Source: DATLCI01 sp035526435 (GTDB lineage: Bacteria > Acidobacteriota > Terriglobia > Terriglobales > Acidobacteriaceae). Taken from it: a DNA stretch of 33,173 bases. The stretch is from positions 1 to 33,173 of the forward strand of contig DATLCI010000036.1 in assembly GCA_035526435.1 (NCBI GenBank). The letters run 5' to 3'. The position numbers and the translations under genes were made by a program. Shown here one piece after another: positions 15,714 through 24,497 of the stretch (positions within the stretch are counted from its first letter, which is position 1; every line of letters begins with the position of its first letter). The notes under the pieces were generated by a model. It was not told where the DNA came from. It saw only the letters and a list, made by a program, of their open reading frames with translations, and did no database searches.

Positions 15714-17318
15714 TTAGGATTCAATGCGTATACGCATGCCTCGCGGCCGTACCCGAGCGTCGGGATCGAGTCCCTCGGCAGCGGTGATCAGGAGTAATGC
15801 CTGGAGCAGCGGTGAGCGGATGGCATCGATGCGTGCCATCGTGGCCGTGTAGTCCATGCGCACGGATGACATGGTCAAGCGCGACATCGCATCGAAGCCG
15901 GGTTGAGAGAAGATGGGCGCGTTGGGATTCTTGTCGAGCCCCTTGCGGAACATCTCCTCGCCTAGTGAGTAACCACTTTGCAGTGTGGCTTCAAAGCCGG
16001 CCTTATCGTTCATGGAGGCTTGCGCTTGTGCTAAGCCGACCAGGATCCGCAATTTATCTACCGGATCTTTGGTTTCGGCGATCGCTTCCTTTGCCTTTTT
16101 CAGCAGCTCGGCTGCCTGTTCTGGATCAGTATTCACCAGTGATGCCGCTAGGCGGGCGCCGGAAGCCGCGCGTACGGAAGGGTCCGTTAACTCCGCGTTC
16201 ATCTTCAAAGCGCGCTGCGGATCACGTGTCGATAGTTCATCGATCTCCATGGCCTGCATCTCTTCCATCATGGCGCGCGGCGGCTGTCCGCCGGCACCGC
16301 CGACGCCGCGAGTCACCATCATGCGCTGCTCACCACTGCGGGCAAAGTCTGCCGCGGCCCGCAGTTCCTGATATTGGGTCTCCAGCTTCTTGGCCCACTC
16401 CGGATCCAGGTCGCGGATCATGGGCATCACCTGGAAAAGCAGGATGCTGGCAGCGCTGTTCAACTTCGCGGCCACCCCTTTTTCCGTGGCCAGCACCATG
16501 GAAGTGGATTCATCTTTGGTGGCGACGGCTTGGGCCACGACTTTCTCCAGCAGGTCCTTCAGGAGCGGCGTGGGAATGTCTTCGCGATTCTGCCGCAGGA
16601 ACATGGCAAATTGATTGTTGCCAGCGCTATTGGTCTGGCGGCGATTGAAATACGTCAGCGCCTCATTCATCAGTTCCTTACTCTTGTCTGGATCTTTGCG
16701 TTTCACCTGGCGAATGATCATGCCCATCGCCATGTAAGGATAGGAGCCAGTTTCCCCCATCCGCCGGGCGGAGGTGGCGAGCCCCTCCAAGCTGTCCATG
16801 CCCTTCTTCTGCCAATATCGCTGGAAGAGCATAGTAGCCACACTGGACACCATCTCGGGGACTGGCTGGCCATCACGATCGCGCGGGGTCTCCATCTTCG
16901 CCAGAAGTTCCAGCGCATGGTCCGGGTCATTCTCAGAGAGCGCTTGCAGGGTAGCGATCTCGACCTGAGAGCGCTGCATGTCATTCGGCAAAGTACCCGT
17001 GACGGAGAAAACCTCATCCGCCCAGTCTTTTGACTTCTGCGGATGGGTCTTGACCGAGGCTTCCGCCAACCGGCTGAGGATGTAAGCCTTCTCGGTGTCC
17101 GAAGTCTGTTTGGTGAGGCTGTAAGCGCGGTTCAGTAAAGATTCCGCCAACGCGTCGCGGTCAGCCTTGGCCTTCTTGCTTTCAGGCGTTTCTTTCACGG
17201 AGGGACGGCTTGCGGGGCGGCGGTCGTCATCGTTAATGGTTATGGTCTGGGCCAACAGCAGAGAGCTACTTATGATCACGGCCGCTACGGTCAACCCAGT
17301 GATTCTTCGAGCGTACAT
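15714..17318 (-). CDS. Secreted alpha-helical repeat protein, function unknown
   Basis: I do not recognise a named family. 534 residues from the ATG ending at 17318, chosen because GGAGGAG stands just upstream and the residues that follow form a clean signal peptide (VAAVIISSSLLLA-QT); the open frame extends nine codons further. After a polar linker the rest is almost entirely helical, with repeated blocks of two helices. Examples are ALAESLLNRAYSLTKQ, AYILSRLAEASVKTHP, DPDHALELLAKMETP, DPDKSKELMNEALTYF, DPQRALKMNAELTD and DPEQAAELLKKAKEAI, the last resembling tetratricopeptide-like repeats. A Gly/Pro loop (RGVGGAGGQPP) splits the array. It probably acts in the periplasm as a scaffold. It follows the acyl-transfer fusion gene on the same strand after 81 bases, and no terminator is evident between them. 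Confidence 0.75.
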   Translation of the reverse strand: MYARRITGLTVAAVIISSSLLLAQTITINDDDRRPASRPSVKETPESKKAKADRDALAESLLNRAYSLTKQTSDTEKAYILSRLAEASVKTHPQKSKDWADEVFSVTGTLPNDMQRSQVEIATLQALSENDPDHALELLAKMETPRDRDGQPVPEMVSSVATMLFQRYWQKKGMDSLEGLATSARRMGETGSYPYMAMGMIIRQVKRKDPDKSKELMNEALTYFNRRQTNSAGNNQFAMFLRQNREDIPTPLLKDLLEKVVAQAVATKDESTSMVLATEKGVAAKLNSAASILLFQVMPMIRDLDPEWAKKLETQYQELRAAADFARSGEQRMMVTRGVGGAGGQPPRAMMEEMQAMEIDELSTRDPQRALKMNAELTDPSVRAASGARLAASLVNTDPEQAAELLKKAKEAIAETKDPVDKLRILVGLAQAQASMNDKAGFEATLQSGYSLGEEMFRKGLDKNPNAPIFSQPGFDAMSRLTMSSVRMDYTATMARIDAIRSPLLQALLLITAAEGLDPDARVRPRGMRIRIES

Positions 17319-17399
17319 AAAACTCCTCCAACGGACGGTTCTCACCTTGCTGCTTTGACGAGCCTATTTCCCATTCGTGAGCAGCTCTTTTCCTTCGGG

Positions 17400-20153
17400 C
17401 TAACGATTCTGCGAAGCCGTGGCAGCCTTGCCTGGTTTCTCATCCCTGAGTGCCTTCCACATGGCGACGACGCTCTCGCGAACTTCACGCGTCATCTGCT
17501 CATAAGCCTCGTCCACACTGTGCGCTCTCGTGGGCGGATAGATGGGATCGCCTACCTGCATCCGTAACTTGCCGAAGCCCTGGAAACCTTTTCCGCGCGG
17601 CCAGACTTCATGAAAGCCCTCGAGCGCCACCGGATAGATTGGGATCTCGTGATGTACGGCGAGGATCGCTGCACCCTTCTTGAAAAGCTTTGGCTCTCCA
17701 TCAATGGAGCGCTCGCCCTCCGGATACAGCACGAGGATCTTTCCATGGGCTAATCCGAAGGCTCCAGCCTTCATCGCCGGAACCAGGTTAGCGTCAGGAT
17801 CGACCGGTATCAGCTTGATGGAGTGCGCCAGTTTCCGCATGAATCCGGAACCGAAGATCTCACTCGTGCCCACATAAAACATCTGCCGATACAGACGAAA
17901 TGGCATCTGCGAGGCCACGATGGGTCCATCGAGAAAGCTTTGATGATTTGGCGAAAGGATGAAAGGGCCGCTTTTTGGTAACTTCTCCACCCCGGAGGTG
18001 TCGAGGCGAAACGCGATCTTGCAGAACCAAGAAACCAGACAGCCAAAGGCGTACCAGAGGCGGACCGCGACCGGCCGGGGCTCCAGGATGGCGACTACAT
18101 CTTCATCCTTACTTTCACGTTTAAAAACTTCTTCCCAGCCGGCCTTGACCATGGCAGGGGTTGCGCCACGGCCGGCGATCACGGCGTCCACCAACTCCCG
18201 AACCGTGTAAACCTCCGAGATCATGTTGGGATCGGCCTGGGCTTGCAACGCGCTCTCAAGCGCCACTACGAGTTCCACCCGCTCCATTGAATCAAGCCCC
18301 AGTTCCAGCTCGAGATTGTCACTGGGATGGATCTTGCGCGGCTCCTTCGTCGCCTTCGCCACCACGGCTAAGGCCTGTTGGACCATGGGTTGCGCAAGCC
18401 ATTCCTGCTCTGCCTCCGTGATTGGTCGCTCCTCATGCTTTACATCGCCGCCGGCCGTCTGCTTACTCTGGACTTGTTTCAGGATCTCGTGCCGTTTAAG
18501 TTTTCGCGTGCTGGTGCGCGGCAATTCGCCTTGCCATATCTCGTAGCTCAGGATGCGCTTGCCCGCAGGCATCTCGGCAGAGAGTCCTTCAATATCGAAG
18601 CGCAGGACCTCTTTCATGTTCACGATCTTTTTCTCGCGGAGTACGTCCATATCGGGGACTACGACCGCGTGGATCCTTTCAGCGAAGGGCTCCCCGGGTT
18701 GACTTTGTAAGCCCATCACGCAGATCTCCTTGATCCAAGAGCTGGTCAGATAGTGAGCTTCGATCTCCTCGGGATAGACGTTCTTGCCGGAACTGAGAAC
18801 GATGACGTCTTTCTTACGTCCAGTAATAAAGAGGTTTCCGCCGGCGTCAATACGTCCGAGGTCGCCGGTGTGCAACCAACCGTCTTGTAAGACTTCTGCC
18901 GTGGCTTCCGGGCGATGGTAGTAGCCCTTCATCACAATGGGCCCGCGGATAAGCACTTCGCCTTCATTGATGTCTTCCGTGTCAGCGTTTGAAAGTCCGG
19001 AATCAACAACTTTCACCTCAACCGATGGCAGTGGACGTCCGACGGACCCCGCAAAGCGCTCGCCCTGGAGGGACACGGTTGCACCTCCGCAACATTCGGT
19101 GAGGCCGTAAGCCTGGAGAATGTCGAAGCCGAGGGTTTCCAGGTCTTGGCCGATCTTGGTGTCAAATCTCGAACCCCCGGTGATCAGGTAGCGAATGCTG
19201 GTCCCTAGAGTCTTGTGCGCCTTGGAGAAGAAGATCTTGCCCGGGTTCAAGTCCAGTTTGCGGCCGAGACGCGCTACGCCCATCAGGAGCCCGAATGCCA
19301 TGCGGCGCGATCCGCTGCTCTCTGAGACCTGCTTCATCACCTTTTCATGGATCAAATAAAAGAATTGGGGGACGCAACAGAAAAGCGTAATGCGGCGTTC
19401 ACGCAGCGCGCGCAACAGTTCGCCGGTATTGAGCTGTTCCAGATAAACCACCCGGCATCCGGAAGAGAAGGGGACCAATAGATTGGCCATCTGCGCGAGG
19501 GCGTGAAAAAGCGGCAACACGCCGAGGATGGAATCGGACTCGTCGATGCGGATGAAGTTGAATATTGCTTTGGCTTCCGCGTCCAGATTGGCGTGAGTGA
19601 GCATCACGCCCTTCGGATCGCTGGTGGTTCCGGACGTGTAGAGGATCACAGCTACGTCTTCCGCGGTGCTCTCATAGGGAACGAAGCCGTCAGCGCCAGA
19701 GGCAAACATCTCATCCAACGCAGATAGCTTGCTACCAGCTACGCCTTCTAAAAGCACGATCCGGCAGCCCGTTCGGCCCGCTACGGCCTGGGTAGCGATC
19801 TCCAGATGCTCTTTGCCGCAAAAAATCAAAGAGGACCCGCAGTCATCCAACAATTTGGCGACCTGTGGAGGTTTAAACGCAGTATCGAGCGGGACAGCCA
19901 CACCGCCTGCAGCCAATATGCCAAGGTAAGCCATTACCCAGCGCGGGCTATTCAGCCCGAGTATGGCGCAACGGTCGCCGGGCTTCACTCCCGAGGCCTG
20001 CAGTCCTTTGGCTACCGACTCAGCTTTTACCCGCAGTTCGGCAAAGGTGAAGGCCTCAACCTCAGTGGAGGGCCTCGCCTTCTGTAACTCCACGGAGACG
20101 TGCGAGGGAAGCCGCTCAGCGGATGCCAGAAATCGGGAGTAAAAACTTTGCAT
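17400..20153 (-). CDS. Acyl-AMP synthetase / acyl carrier / PlsC acyltransferase fusion (Aas-like)
   Basis: 917-residue three-domain enzyme. Residues about 1-560 are an ANL-family fatty acyl-AMP/acyl-CoA synthetase: ATP loop YTSGTTSDPKG (172-182), LQAYGLTECCGG, HTGDLGRIDAGG, and the hinge/lysine region GRKKDVIVLSSGKNVYPEE. Residues about 590-670 are an acyl-carrier domain with phosphopantetheine site S622 in LGLDSMERVEL. Residues about 700-900 are a PlsC-type acyltransferase after a hydrophobic stretch (LWYAFGCLVSWFCKIAF), with N-H737-x4-D742 in PNHQSFLDGP and the acceptor motif YPEGERSIDGE. By inference it activates a fatty acid, holds it on its own carrier domain, and transfers it to a lysophospholipid or similar acceptor at the inner membrane. 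E. coli Aas has the acyltransferase first and no carrier domain, so the order here is reversed. Start at ATG 20153; the ribosome-binding site is weak. Confidence 0.92.
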   Translation of the reverse strand: MQSFYSRFLASAERLPSHVSVELQKARPSTEVEAFTFAELRVKAESVAKGLQASGVKPGDRCAILGLNSPRWVMAYLGILAAGGVAVPLDTAFKPPQVAKLLDDCGSSLIFCGKEHLEIATQAVAGRTGCRIVLLEGVAGSKLSALDEMFASGADGFVPYESTAEDVAVILYTSGTTSDPKGVMLTHANLDAEAKAIFNFIRIDESDSILGVLPLFHALAQMANLLVPFSSGCRVVYLEQLNTGELLRALRERRITLFCCVPQFFYLIHEKVMKQVSESSGSRRMAFGLLMGVARLGRKLDLNPGKIFFSKAHKTLGTSIRYLITGGSRFDTKIGQDLETLGFDILQAYGLTECCGGATVSLQGERFAGSVGRPLPSVEVKVVDSGLSNADTEDINEGEVLIRGPIVMKGYYHRPEATAEVLQDGWLHTGDLGRIDAGGNLFITGRKKDVIVLSSGKNVYPEEIEAHYLTSSWIKEICVMGLQSQPGEPFAERIHAVVVPDMDVLREKKIVNMKEVLRFDIEGLSAEMPAGKRILSYEIWQGELPRTSTRKLKRHEILKQVQSKQTAGGDVKHEERPITEAEQEWLAQPMVQQALAVVAKATKEPRKIHPSDNLELELGLDSMERVELVVALESALQAQADPNMISEVYTVRELVDAVIAGRGATPAMVKAGWEEVFKRESKDEDVVAILEPRPVAVRLWYAFGCLVSWFCKIAFRLDTSGVEKLPKSGPFILSPNHQSFLDGPIVASQMPFRLYRQMFYVGTSEIFGSGFMRKLAHSIKLIPVDPDANLVPAMKAGAFGLAHGKILVLYPEGERSIDGEPKLFKKGAAILAVHHEIPIYPVALEGFHEVWPRGKGFQGFGKLRMQVGDPIYPPTRAHSVDEAYEQMTREVRESVVAMWKALRDEKPGKAATASQNR

Positions 20154-20178
20154 AAATTGGTTGGAGTAGCAGGTTTGA

Positions 20179-20207
20179 ATCTTATCCGCAGCGCCGGACT
20201 TCTACAA
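20179..20207 (-). promoter_or_regulatory. Possible sigma-70 promoter for the acyl-transfer fusion gene
   Basis: On the minus strand TTGTAG (20207-20202) and TAAGAT (20184-20179) are separated by exactly 17 bases, 25 bases before the ATG. The -35 matches consensus at only 3 of 6 positions and the -10 at 4 of 6, so it is a modest candidate. Confidence 0.35.
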
Positions 20208-20274
20208 TATCGCGGCGGACAAACCTTGAAGCGCCTGACGGCGCATCTGCATCCAATGTGTTACGCTTTTTATT

Positions 20275-20293
20275 GGCGGAAACGCCTTTTTTT
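20275..20293 (+). promoter_or_regulatory. Terminator-like hairpin in the secA leader
   Basis: GGCG (20275-20278), GNRA loop GAAA, CGCC (20283-20286), then seven T residues (20287-20293). It lies 23 bases before the TTG start of secA and 9 bases before its AGAGG site. The upstream gene is divergent, so only a secA transcript could pass through it. A 4-bp stem is short for a strong terminator; it may be an attenuator or chance. Confidence 0.35.
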
Positions 20294-20316
20294 CCTTCAC
20301 TTAGAGGTCTTTTCTC

Positions 20317-23304
20317 TTGATCGGTAATGTCTTAGCCAAGGTCTTTGGCACTAAGAACGAACGCGAGGTCAAACGCATCCTGCCATTGGTCGAGCAGATC
20401 AATGCGTTGGAGTCCGAGACCCAGAAGCTGTCTGACGAGCAGCTGCGCAATAAGACTACCGAATTCCGTAACCGTATTCGTCAAAAGGTCGAAGAAGCCC
20501 TTGGTCCGGAAGCAGCTGCGCATCTCGCCGCCGGACGCTTGCGCAAGACCATTCCCACTGATCCCTCCGCTGATGAAGATGGTTCGCCCGCGGCTCCTGA
20601 CCACACGGCCCAGATCAAAGTTGTTTTGCAACAGGCGCTCGATGAACTGCTGCCGGAGGCCTTCGCCGTGGTGCGAGAGGCGGGACGTCGGTCCGTGAAC
20701 ATGCGGCACTTCGACGTACAGCTCATCGGCGGGACCGTGCTCCATCAGGGCAAGATATCCGAAATGAAAACGGGTGAGGGCAAGACGCTGGTCGCGACGC
20801 TCCCCGTCTATCTCAACGCGCTTGCCGGGCTTGGCGTTCACGTTGTTACTGTCAACGACTACCTGGCAAAACGCGATTCCGAGTGGATGGGCAAGATCTA
20901 CAACTTCCTGGGGATGTCAGTGGGAGTCATCGTGCATGACCTCGACGACGACCAGCGCCGCGCCGCCTATCACTCTGACATTACCTATGGCACCAACAAC
21001 GAATACGGCTTCGATTACCTGCGCGACAACATGAAATTCGACCTGCGCGAGCGGGTGCAACGCGGACACCATTTCGCCATCGTCGACGAAGTTGACTCCA
21101 TCCTGATTGACGAGGCGCGCACCCCGCTCATCATCAGCGGCGCCAGCGAGGAATCCACCGACAAGTACTACCGGGTCAATCGCATCATCCCCAAGCTGGA
21201 AAAAGGGGAAGAGGTCGGCTTCGGTGACGAGAAGTCCTATACCGGCGATTTCATCGTGGACGAGAAACACCGGAACACCGTCATCACTGACCAGGGATGG
21301 GAGAAGGTGGAAAAGCTTTTAGGGATCGAGAATATCGCCGATCCCGAGAATTGGGACCTCAAACATCACGTTGAGACCGCGGTAAAGGCCCATGCGTTGT
21401 ATCGCAATGACGTTGAGTACGTGGTGAAGGACGGCGAAGTCATTATTGTGGATGAGTTCACCGGACGCCTTATGCCCGGCCGCCGCTGGAGTGATGGGCT
21501 GCACCAGGCGATTGAAGCGAAGGAAGGGGTGAAGATCGAGCGCGAGAATCAGACGCTGGCCACCGTCACCTTCCAGAATTATTTCCGCATGTACAACAAG
21601 CTGGCCGGCATGACCGGTACCGCGGAGACGGAAGCCGCGGAGTTTGACAAGATCTACAAACTGGAAGTGGTAGTGATCCCCACGAACCGGCAGATGCTGC
21701 GTATCGAGAACCCCGACATTGTGTACCGCACGGAGAAAGAAAAATACTTTGCCGCGGCGGATGAGATCCAGCAATTGCACGCAGACCAGCGTCCCGTGCT
21801 GGTGGGCACCACGTCGATCGAGAAATCTGAAAAACTATCCGAGCTCCTCAAGAAGAAAGGCGTAAAGCACAACGTCCTGAATGCCAAGCAGCACGAGCGC
21901 GAGGCGGAGATCGTTGCCCAAGCCGGCCGCAAGGGGTGGGTCACTATCGCTACTAACATGGCGGGTCGTGGCACCGATATTCTCCTGGGTGGCAACCCCG
22001 ACTTCATGGCTAAGCAGGAGATCGTGAAGAAGGGACTCGCTCAGCCCGTGCGTACGGCCGCCGGCGAAGTCCATTCGCAGTCGGAAGATCAAAGTCTCAC
22101 CCGGTTCTATTACCTGGGCACCGAGTACGAAATGCCGCTGGAAAAGTGGAATGAGATCTTCAACCGCCACAAGGCAGTGACGGACGCGGAGCACGACGAA
22201 GTCACGAAGATCGGCGGATTGCACATTTTGGGAACAGAACGTCACTCGGCGCGGCGTATCGACAACCAGTTGCGGGGACGCGCTGGCCGCCAAGGCGATC
22301 CCGGCTCTTCTCGCTTCTATCTTTCGCTGGAAGACGACCTCATGCGCATCTTTGCCAAGGAGTGGGTCTCAACGCTCCTCCAGCGGCTTGGCATGGAAGA
22401 GGGCGTGCCAATCGAATCGGGCATGATCAGCCGGCGCATCGAGGCGGCGCAGAAGGCCGTAGAGGCGCAAGACTTCGCCGCCCGCAAACATCTGCTCGAG
22501 TATGACGATGTGATGAACAAGCAGCGTCTTGCGGTTTACGGACTGCGCGACCAACTGCTCGAGGGCATCGACCAGAAAGACCTCATTCTGGAGGATTACG
22601 TGGCGGTGATGCTGGCCGCACTGCTGAACCAATATGTCCCGGCCACCGCCCACGCAGATGAATGGGACCTCTCGAACTTCCGCACGCAAGTGTTGACCAA
22701 GTTCGGAGTAGATATTCAAGCCGAAGGACTCAAACTGGAGGAGCTTAGCCGGCAAGAGATCGGGGACAGCGTCTTTGAGAAGCTGAAGGAGCGCTACAAC
22801 GCTAAGGAAGCCCTGATCGGCGCGGAAGCGATGCGCTACCACGAGCGCATGATCATGCTGAGCGTGCTGGATGCCCAGTGGAAAGACCATCTCCTCAATA
22901 TGGACCACCTCAAGGAAGGTATCAGCCTCCGCGGGTATGGTCAGAAGGACCCGCTGGTCGAGTACAAGCGGGAATCGTTCGATATGTTTGAAGAGATGAT
23001 GGAACGGTCCCAGGAAGAGACCGTGCGCTACCTCTACCTGATGCAAGTAGTGGATGCTTCGTCAGGAGAGCCAGTGCCGGCTGAGACGCCGCGTCCGCGT
23101 CCCCGCGCAACCTCGGTGGATGATATGGAAGAGCAGTTCCAGCGGCGCAAGCGCAGGGAACTGGACGAGGCGCGGCTTGCAGGCGGCGGAGACGTGGCGC
23201 AAGTGCAGCAGATCGTGCGTTCCTCTGAAAAGGTGCGGCCCAACGAACCTTGTCCGTGCGGCTCGGGGAAGAAATATAAGAAGTGCCACGGGGCTGAGGC
23301 TTAG
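20317..23304 (+). CDS. secA: Preprotein translocase ATPase SecA
   Basis: Motor ATPase that pushes unfolded precursors through SecYEG. 995 residues, longer than the about 900 of E. coli. The TTG start at 20317 is preceded by AGAGG, and the N-terminus (VLAKVFGTKNEREVKR) is typical. Walker A is MKTGEGKT (150-157), the DEAD-like box is DEVDSILIDEARTP, and the second helicase half shows TNMAGRGTDILLGG and QLRGRAGRQGDPGSS. The C-terminal tail ends with the SecB/lipid-binding zinc motif C-x-C-x8-C-H in EPCPCGSGKKYKKCHG. About 45 extra residues, Pro/Asp-rich, lie near residues 60-108 before LLPEAFAVVREAGRR, which accounts for half of the extra length. Divergent from the acyl-transfer gene and convergent with the CYTH gene (10 bases between stops). 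Confidence 0.98.
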   Translation: MIGNVLAKVFGTKNEREVKRILPLVEQINALESETQKLSDEQLRNKTTEFRNRIRQKVEEALGPEAAAHLAAGRLRKTIPTDPSADEDGSPAAPDHTAQIKVVLQQALDELLPEAFAVVREAGRRSVNMRHFDVQLIGGTVLHQGKISEMKTGEGKTLVATLPVYLNALAGLGVHVVTVNDYLAKRDSEWMGKIYNFLGMSVGVIVHDLDDDQRRAAYHSDITYGTNNEYGFDYLRDNMKFDLRERVQRGHHFAIVDEVDSILIDEARTPLIISGASEESTDKYYRVNRIIPKLEKGEEVGFGDEKSYTGDFIVDEKHRNTVITDQGWEKVEKLLGIENIADPENWDLKHHVETAVKAHALYRNDVEYVVKDGEVIIVDEFTGRLMPGRRWSDGLHQAIEAKEGVKIERENQTLATVTFQNYFRMYNKLAGMTGTAETEAAEFDKIYKLEVVVIPTNRQMLRIENPDIVYRTEKEKYFAAADEIQQLHADQRPVLVGTTSIEKSEKLSELLKKKGVKHNVLNAKQHEREAEIVAQAGRKGWVTIATNMAGRGTDILLGGNPDFMAKQEIVKKGLAQPVRTAAGEVHSQSEDQSLTRFYYLGTEYEMPLEKWNEIFNRHKAVTDAEHDEVTKIGGLHILGTERHSARRIDNQLRGRAGRQGDPGSSRFYLSLEDDLMRIFAKEWVSTLLQRLGMEEGVPIESGMISRRIEAAQKAVEAQDFAARKHLLEYDDVMNKQRLAVYGLRDQLLEGIDQKDLILEDYVAVMLAALLNQYVPATAHADEWDLSNFRTQVLTKFGVDIQAEGLKLEELSRQEIGDSVFEKLKERYNAKEALIGAEAMRYHERMIMLSVLDAQWKDHLLNMDHLKEGISLRGYGQKDPLVEYKRESFDMFEEMMERSQEETVRYLYLMQVVDASSGEPVPAETPRPRPRATSVDDMEEQFQRRKRRELDEARLAGGGDVAQVQQIVRSSEKVRPNEPCPCGSGKKYKKCHGAEA

Positions 23305-23314
23305 AACGTGGCTA

Positions 23315-23920
23315 TTACTTCGCCGATTTCTTAATCTTCTTCCACGTCATTTCCATAGCGGGATTCTTTGTCCTTTGCTTCCATTCGTAGAAAAGCCCCG
23401 CATAGCTGGCAGTGATGTACGCGGAAGGTGCGATGCCTAACCGCTTCGCGGTGCGATCGATCCACCCCGGCGGGCCTTCGATCTCACCGTAGTCCCCGAT
23501 CGGGGTTTCGTCCACCACGACATCGCCTTTGCCATCCGTCCACTCACTCCGGAATTTCTCGTAGCGAAAGCTGGGCTGCAGTCCCAGTGCGCCGAAAATG
23601 GATGCGAGAGCGTCGCCGTCAGATATCGTCATTTCCGTCTCGGTGCGGAGCTTATGCGGACCTGCCGTCCCTTGGGACTTATGGGTCAGCGTCCATACTT
23701 TCCCATATAGACGGATGCGCAGGACTTCACCGCGCGATGAGATAGCTCGCTCCGGCGTGTCGAAGAGAATGTTGGTCTCAGGAGTGCGGCGGGTCTTCTG
23801 GCGGAATCCGGCTGCGTGCAAGCTGCGAGTCAGGGCCTTTTTGTCGCGAACCGCAAATTTGATCTCGACTTCCTGCTTGCCCTTGGTCGCCATGGGCAAG
23901 CAGGATAACAAATCAGGCAT
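23315..23920 (-). CDS. CYTH-domain protein (class IV adenylate cyclase / ThTPase fold)
   Basis: 201-residue triphosphate tunnel metalloenzyme. The signature E-x-E-x-K is in EVEIKFAVRD near the N-terminus, followed by charged tunnel strands (EVLRIRLYGKVWTLTHK, RTETEMTI, RYEKFRSEW, DVVVDETPIGDYGEIEG). The ATG at 23920 lies inside the end of the upstream gene (8-base overlap), which would permit coupled translation; the in-frame ATG at 23893 (MATKGKQ) is an equally good, more family-typical start. Neither has a clear ribosome-binding site. The fold hydrolyses or cyclises triphosphates (thiamine triphosphate, inorganic triphosphate, ATP), and the substrate cannot be fixed here. Last gene of the metG-side minus-strand run. 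Confidence 0.87.
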   Translation of the reverse strand: MPDLLSCLPMATKGKQEVEIKFAVRDKKALTRSLHAAGFRQKTRRTPETNILFDTPERAISSRGEVLRIRLYGKVWTLTHKSQGTAGPHKLRTETEMTISDGDALASIFGALGLQPSFRYEKFRSEWTDGKGDVVVDETPIGDYGEIEGPPGWIDRTAKRLGIAPSAYITASYAGLFYEWKQRTKNPAMEMTWKKIKKSAK

Positions 23921-24413
23921 TAGCAGCCGTTAACTTGGAATAGTCCTCTTCAGCATTGCGCGACATCAATACCCAGATGGTGTAGATACCGAGAGCAGTG
24001 CCGATAGGAATACTGAACAGCGCCAGAAAGGCGCTCACCAGGCAGATCAACCGCGCCCAATGTTGCTTCTGTAGAAGCCCGATGCCTCCCGCCGCCGCCA
24101 GCAGCCCCTTCGCGAGTACCAGGATGCTCACAAACATGATCAGCGGAGTAAGAAACGTCAATGGCGGACCGTTTGGATTACGTGAAGCCCGCTCGGCCAG
24201 ATGCACGAACAGGGTATTCGAGAGAACGAAAAGGATGCCCGCCAGGATGACATGGAAGAAAGCGTAGATGACCCACAAGATACCGAGCATCTGCCGATGG
24301 TCAGCTACTCGGGTGGATACCCGCCCGGCCACGACCATACCCAGCGGCTTCCCGCAGGTACCGCAAAATCTCTGCGTGGCCGCAACTTGTGCGCCACAAG
24401 AATCACAGAACAT
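23913..24413 (-). CDS. Zinc-ribbon membrane protein
   Basis: 166 residues of unknown function. Start chosen at the ATG ending at 24413 because GGAGG stands 5 bases upstream. The N-terminal zinc ribbon has C3-x2-C6 (MFCDSCG) and C17-x2-C20 (RFCGTCG). After a short linker come four probable transmembrane helices (LGILWVIYAFFHVILAGILF, FLTPLIMFVSILVLAKGLLAA, LICLVSAFLALFSIPIG, ALGIYTIWVLMSR). The zinc ribbon would face the cytoplasm. The stop overlaps the CYTH start. It resembles in plan, though not clearly in sequence, the zinc-ribbon membrane protein at 31677-32099. Upstream gap to the polyprenyl synthase gene is 84 bases. Confidence 0.8.
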   Translation of the reverse strand: MFCDSCGAQVAATQRFCGTCGKPLGMVVAGRVSTRVADHRQMLGILWVIYAFFHVILAGILFVLSNTLFVHLAERASRNPNGPPLTFLTPLIMFVSILVLAKGLLAAAGGIGLLQKQHWARLICLVSAFLALFSIPIGTALGIYTIWVLMSRNAEEDYSKLTAANA

Positions 24414-24497
24414 GATGGCCTCCATCGGGGCGACCCCCGGAAATGACCCTGTGATAGAAGATACGCGGGATTCGCTAAGGAAGTTTCCGAAAAAAGG

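Noticed and set aside
16374..17033. Plus-strand frame of 219 codons
   Set aside because: It is antisense to the helical-repeat exported protein, which has a signal peptide and a strong ribosome-binding site.
23286..23313. Possible terminator at the secA/CYTH junction (GCCACG ... CGTGGC)
   Set aside because: Only 6 base pairs with a 16-base loop and no T run; too weak to call.
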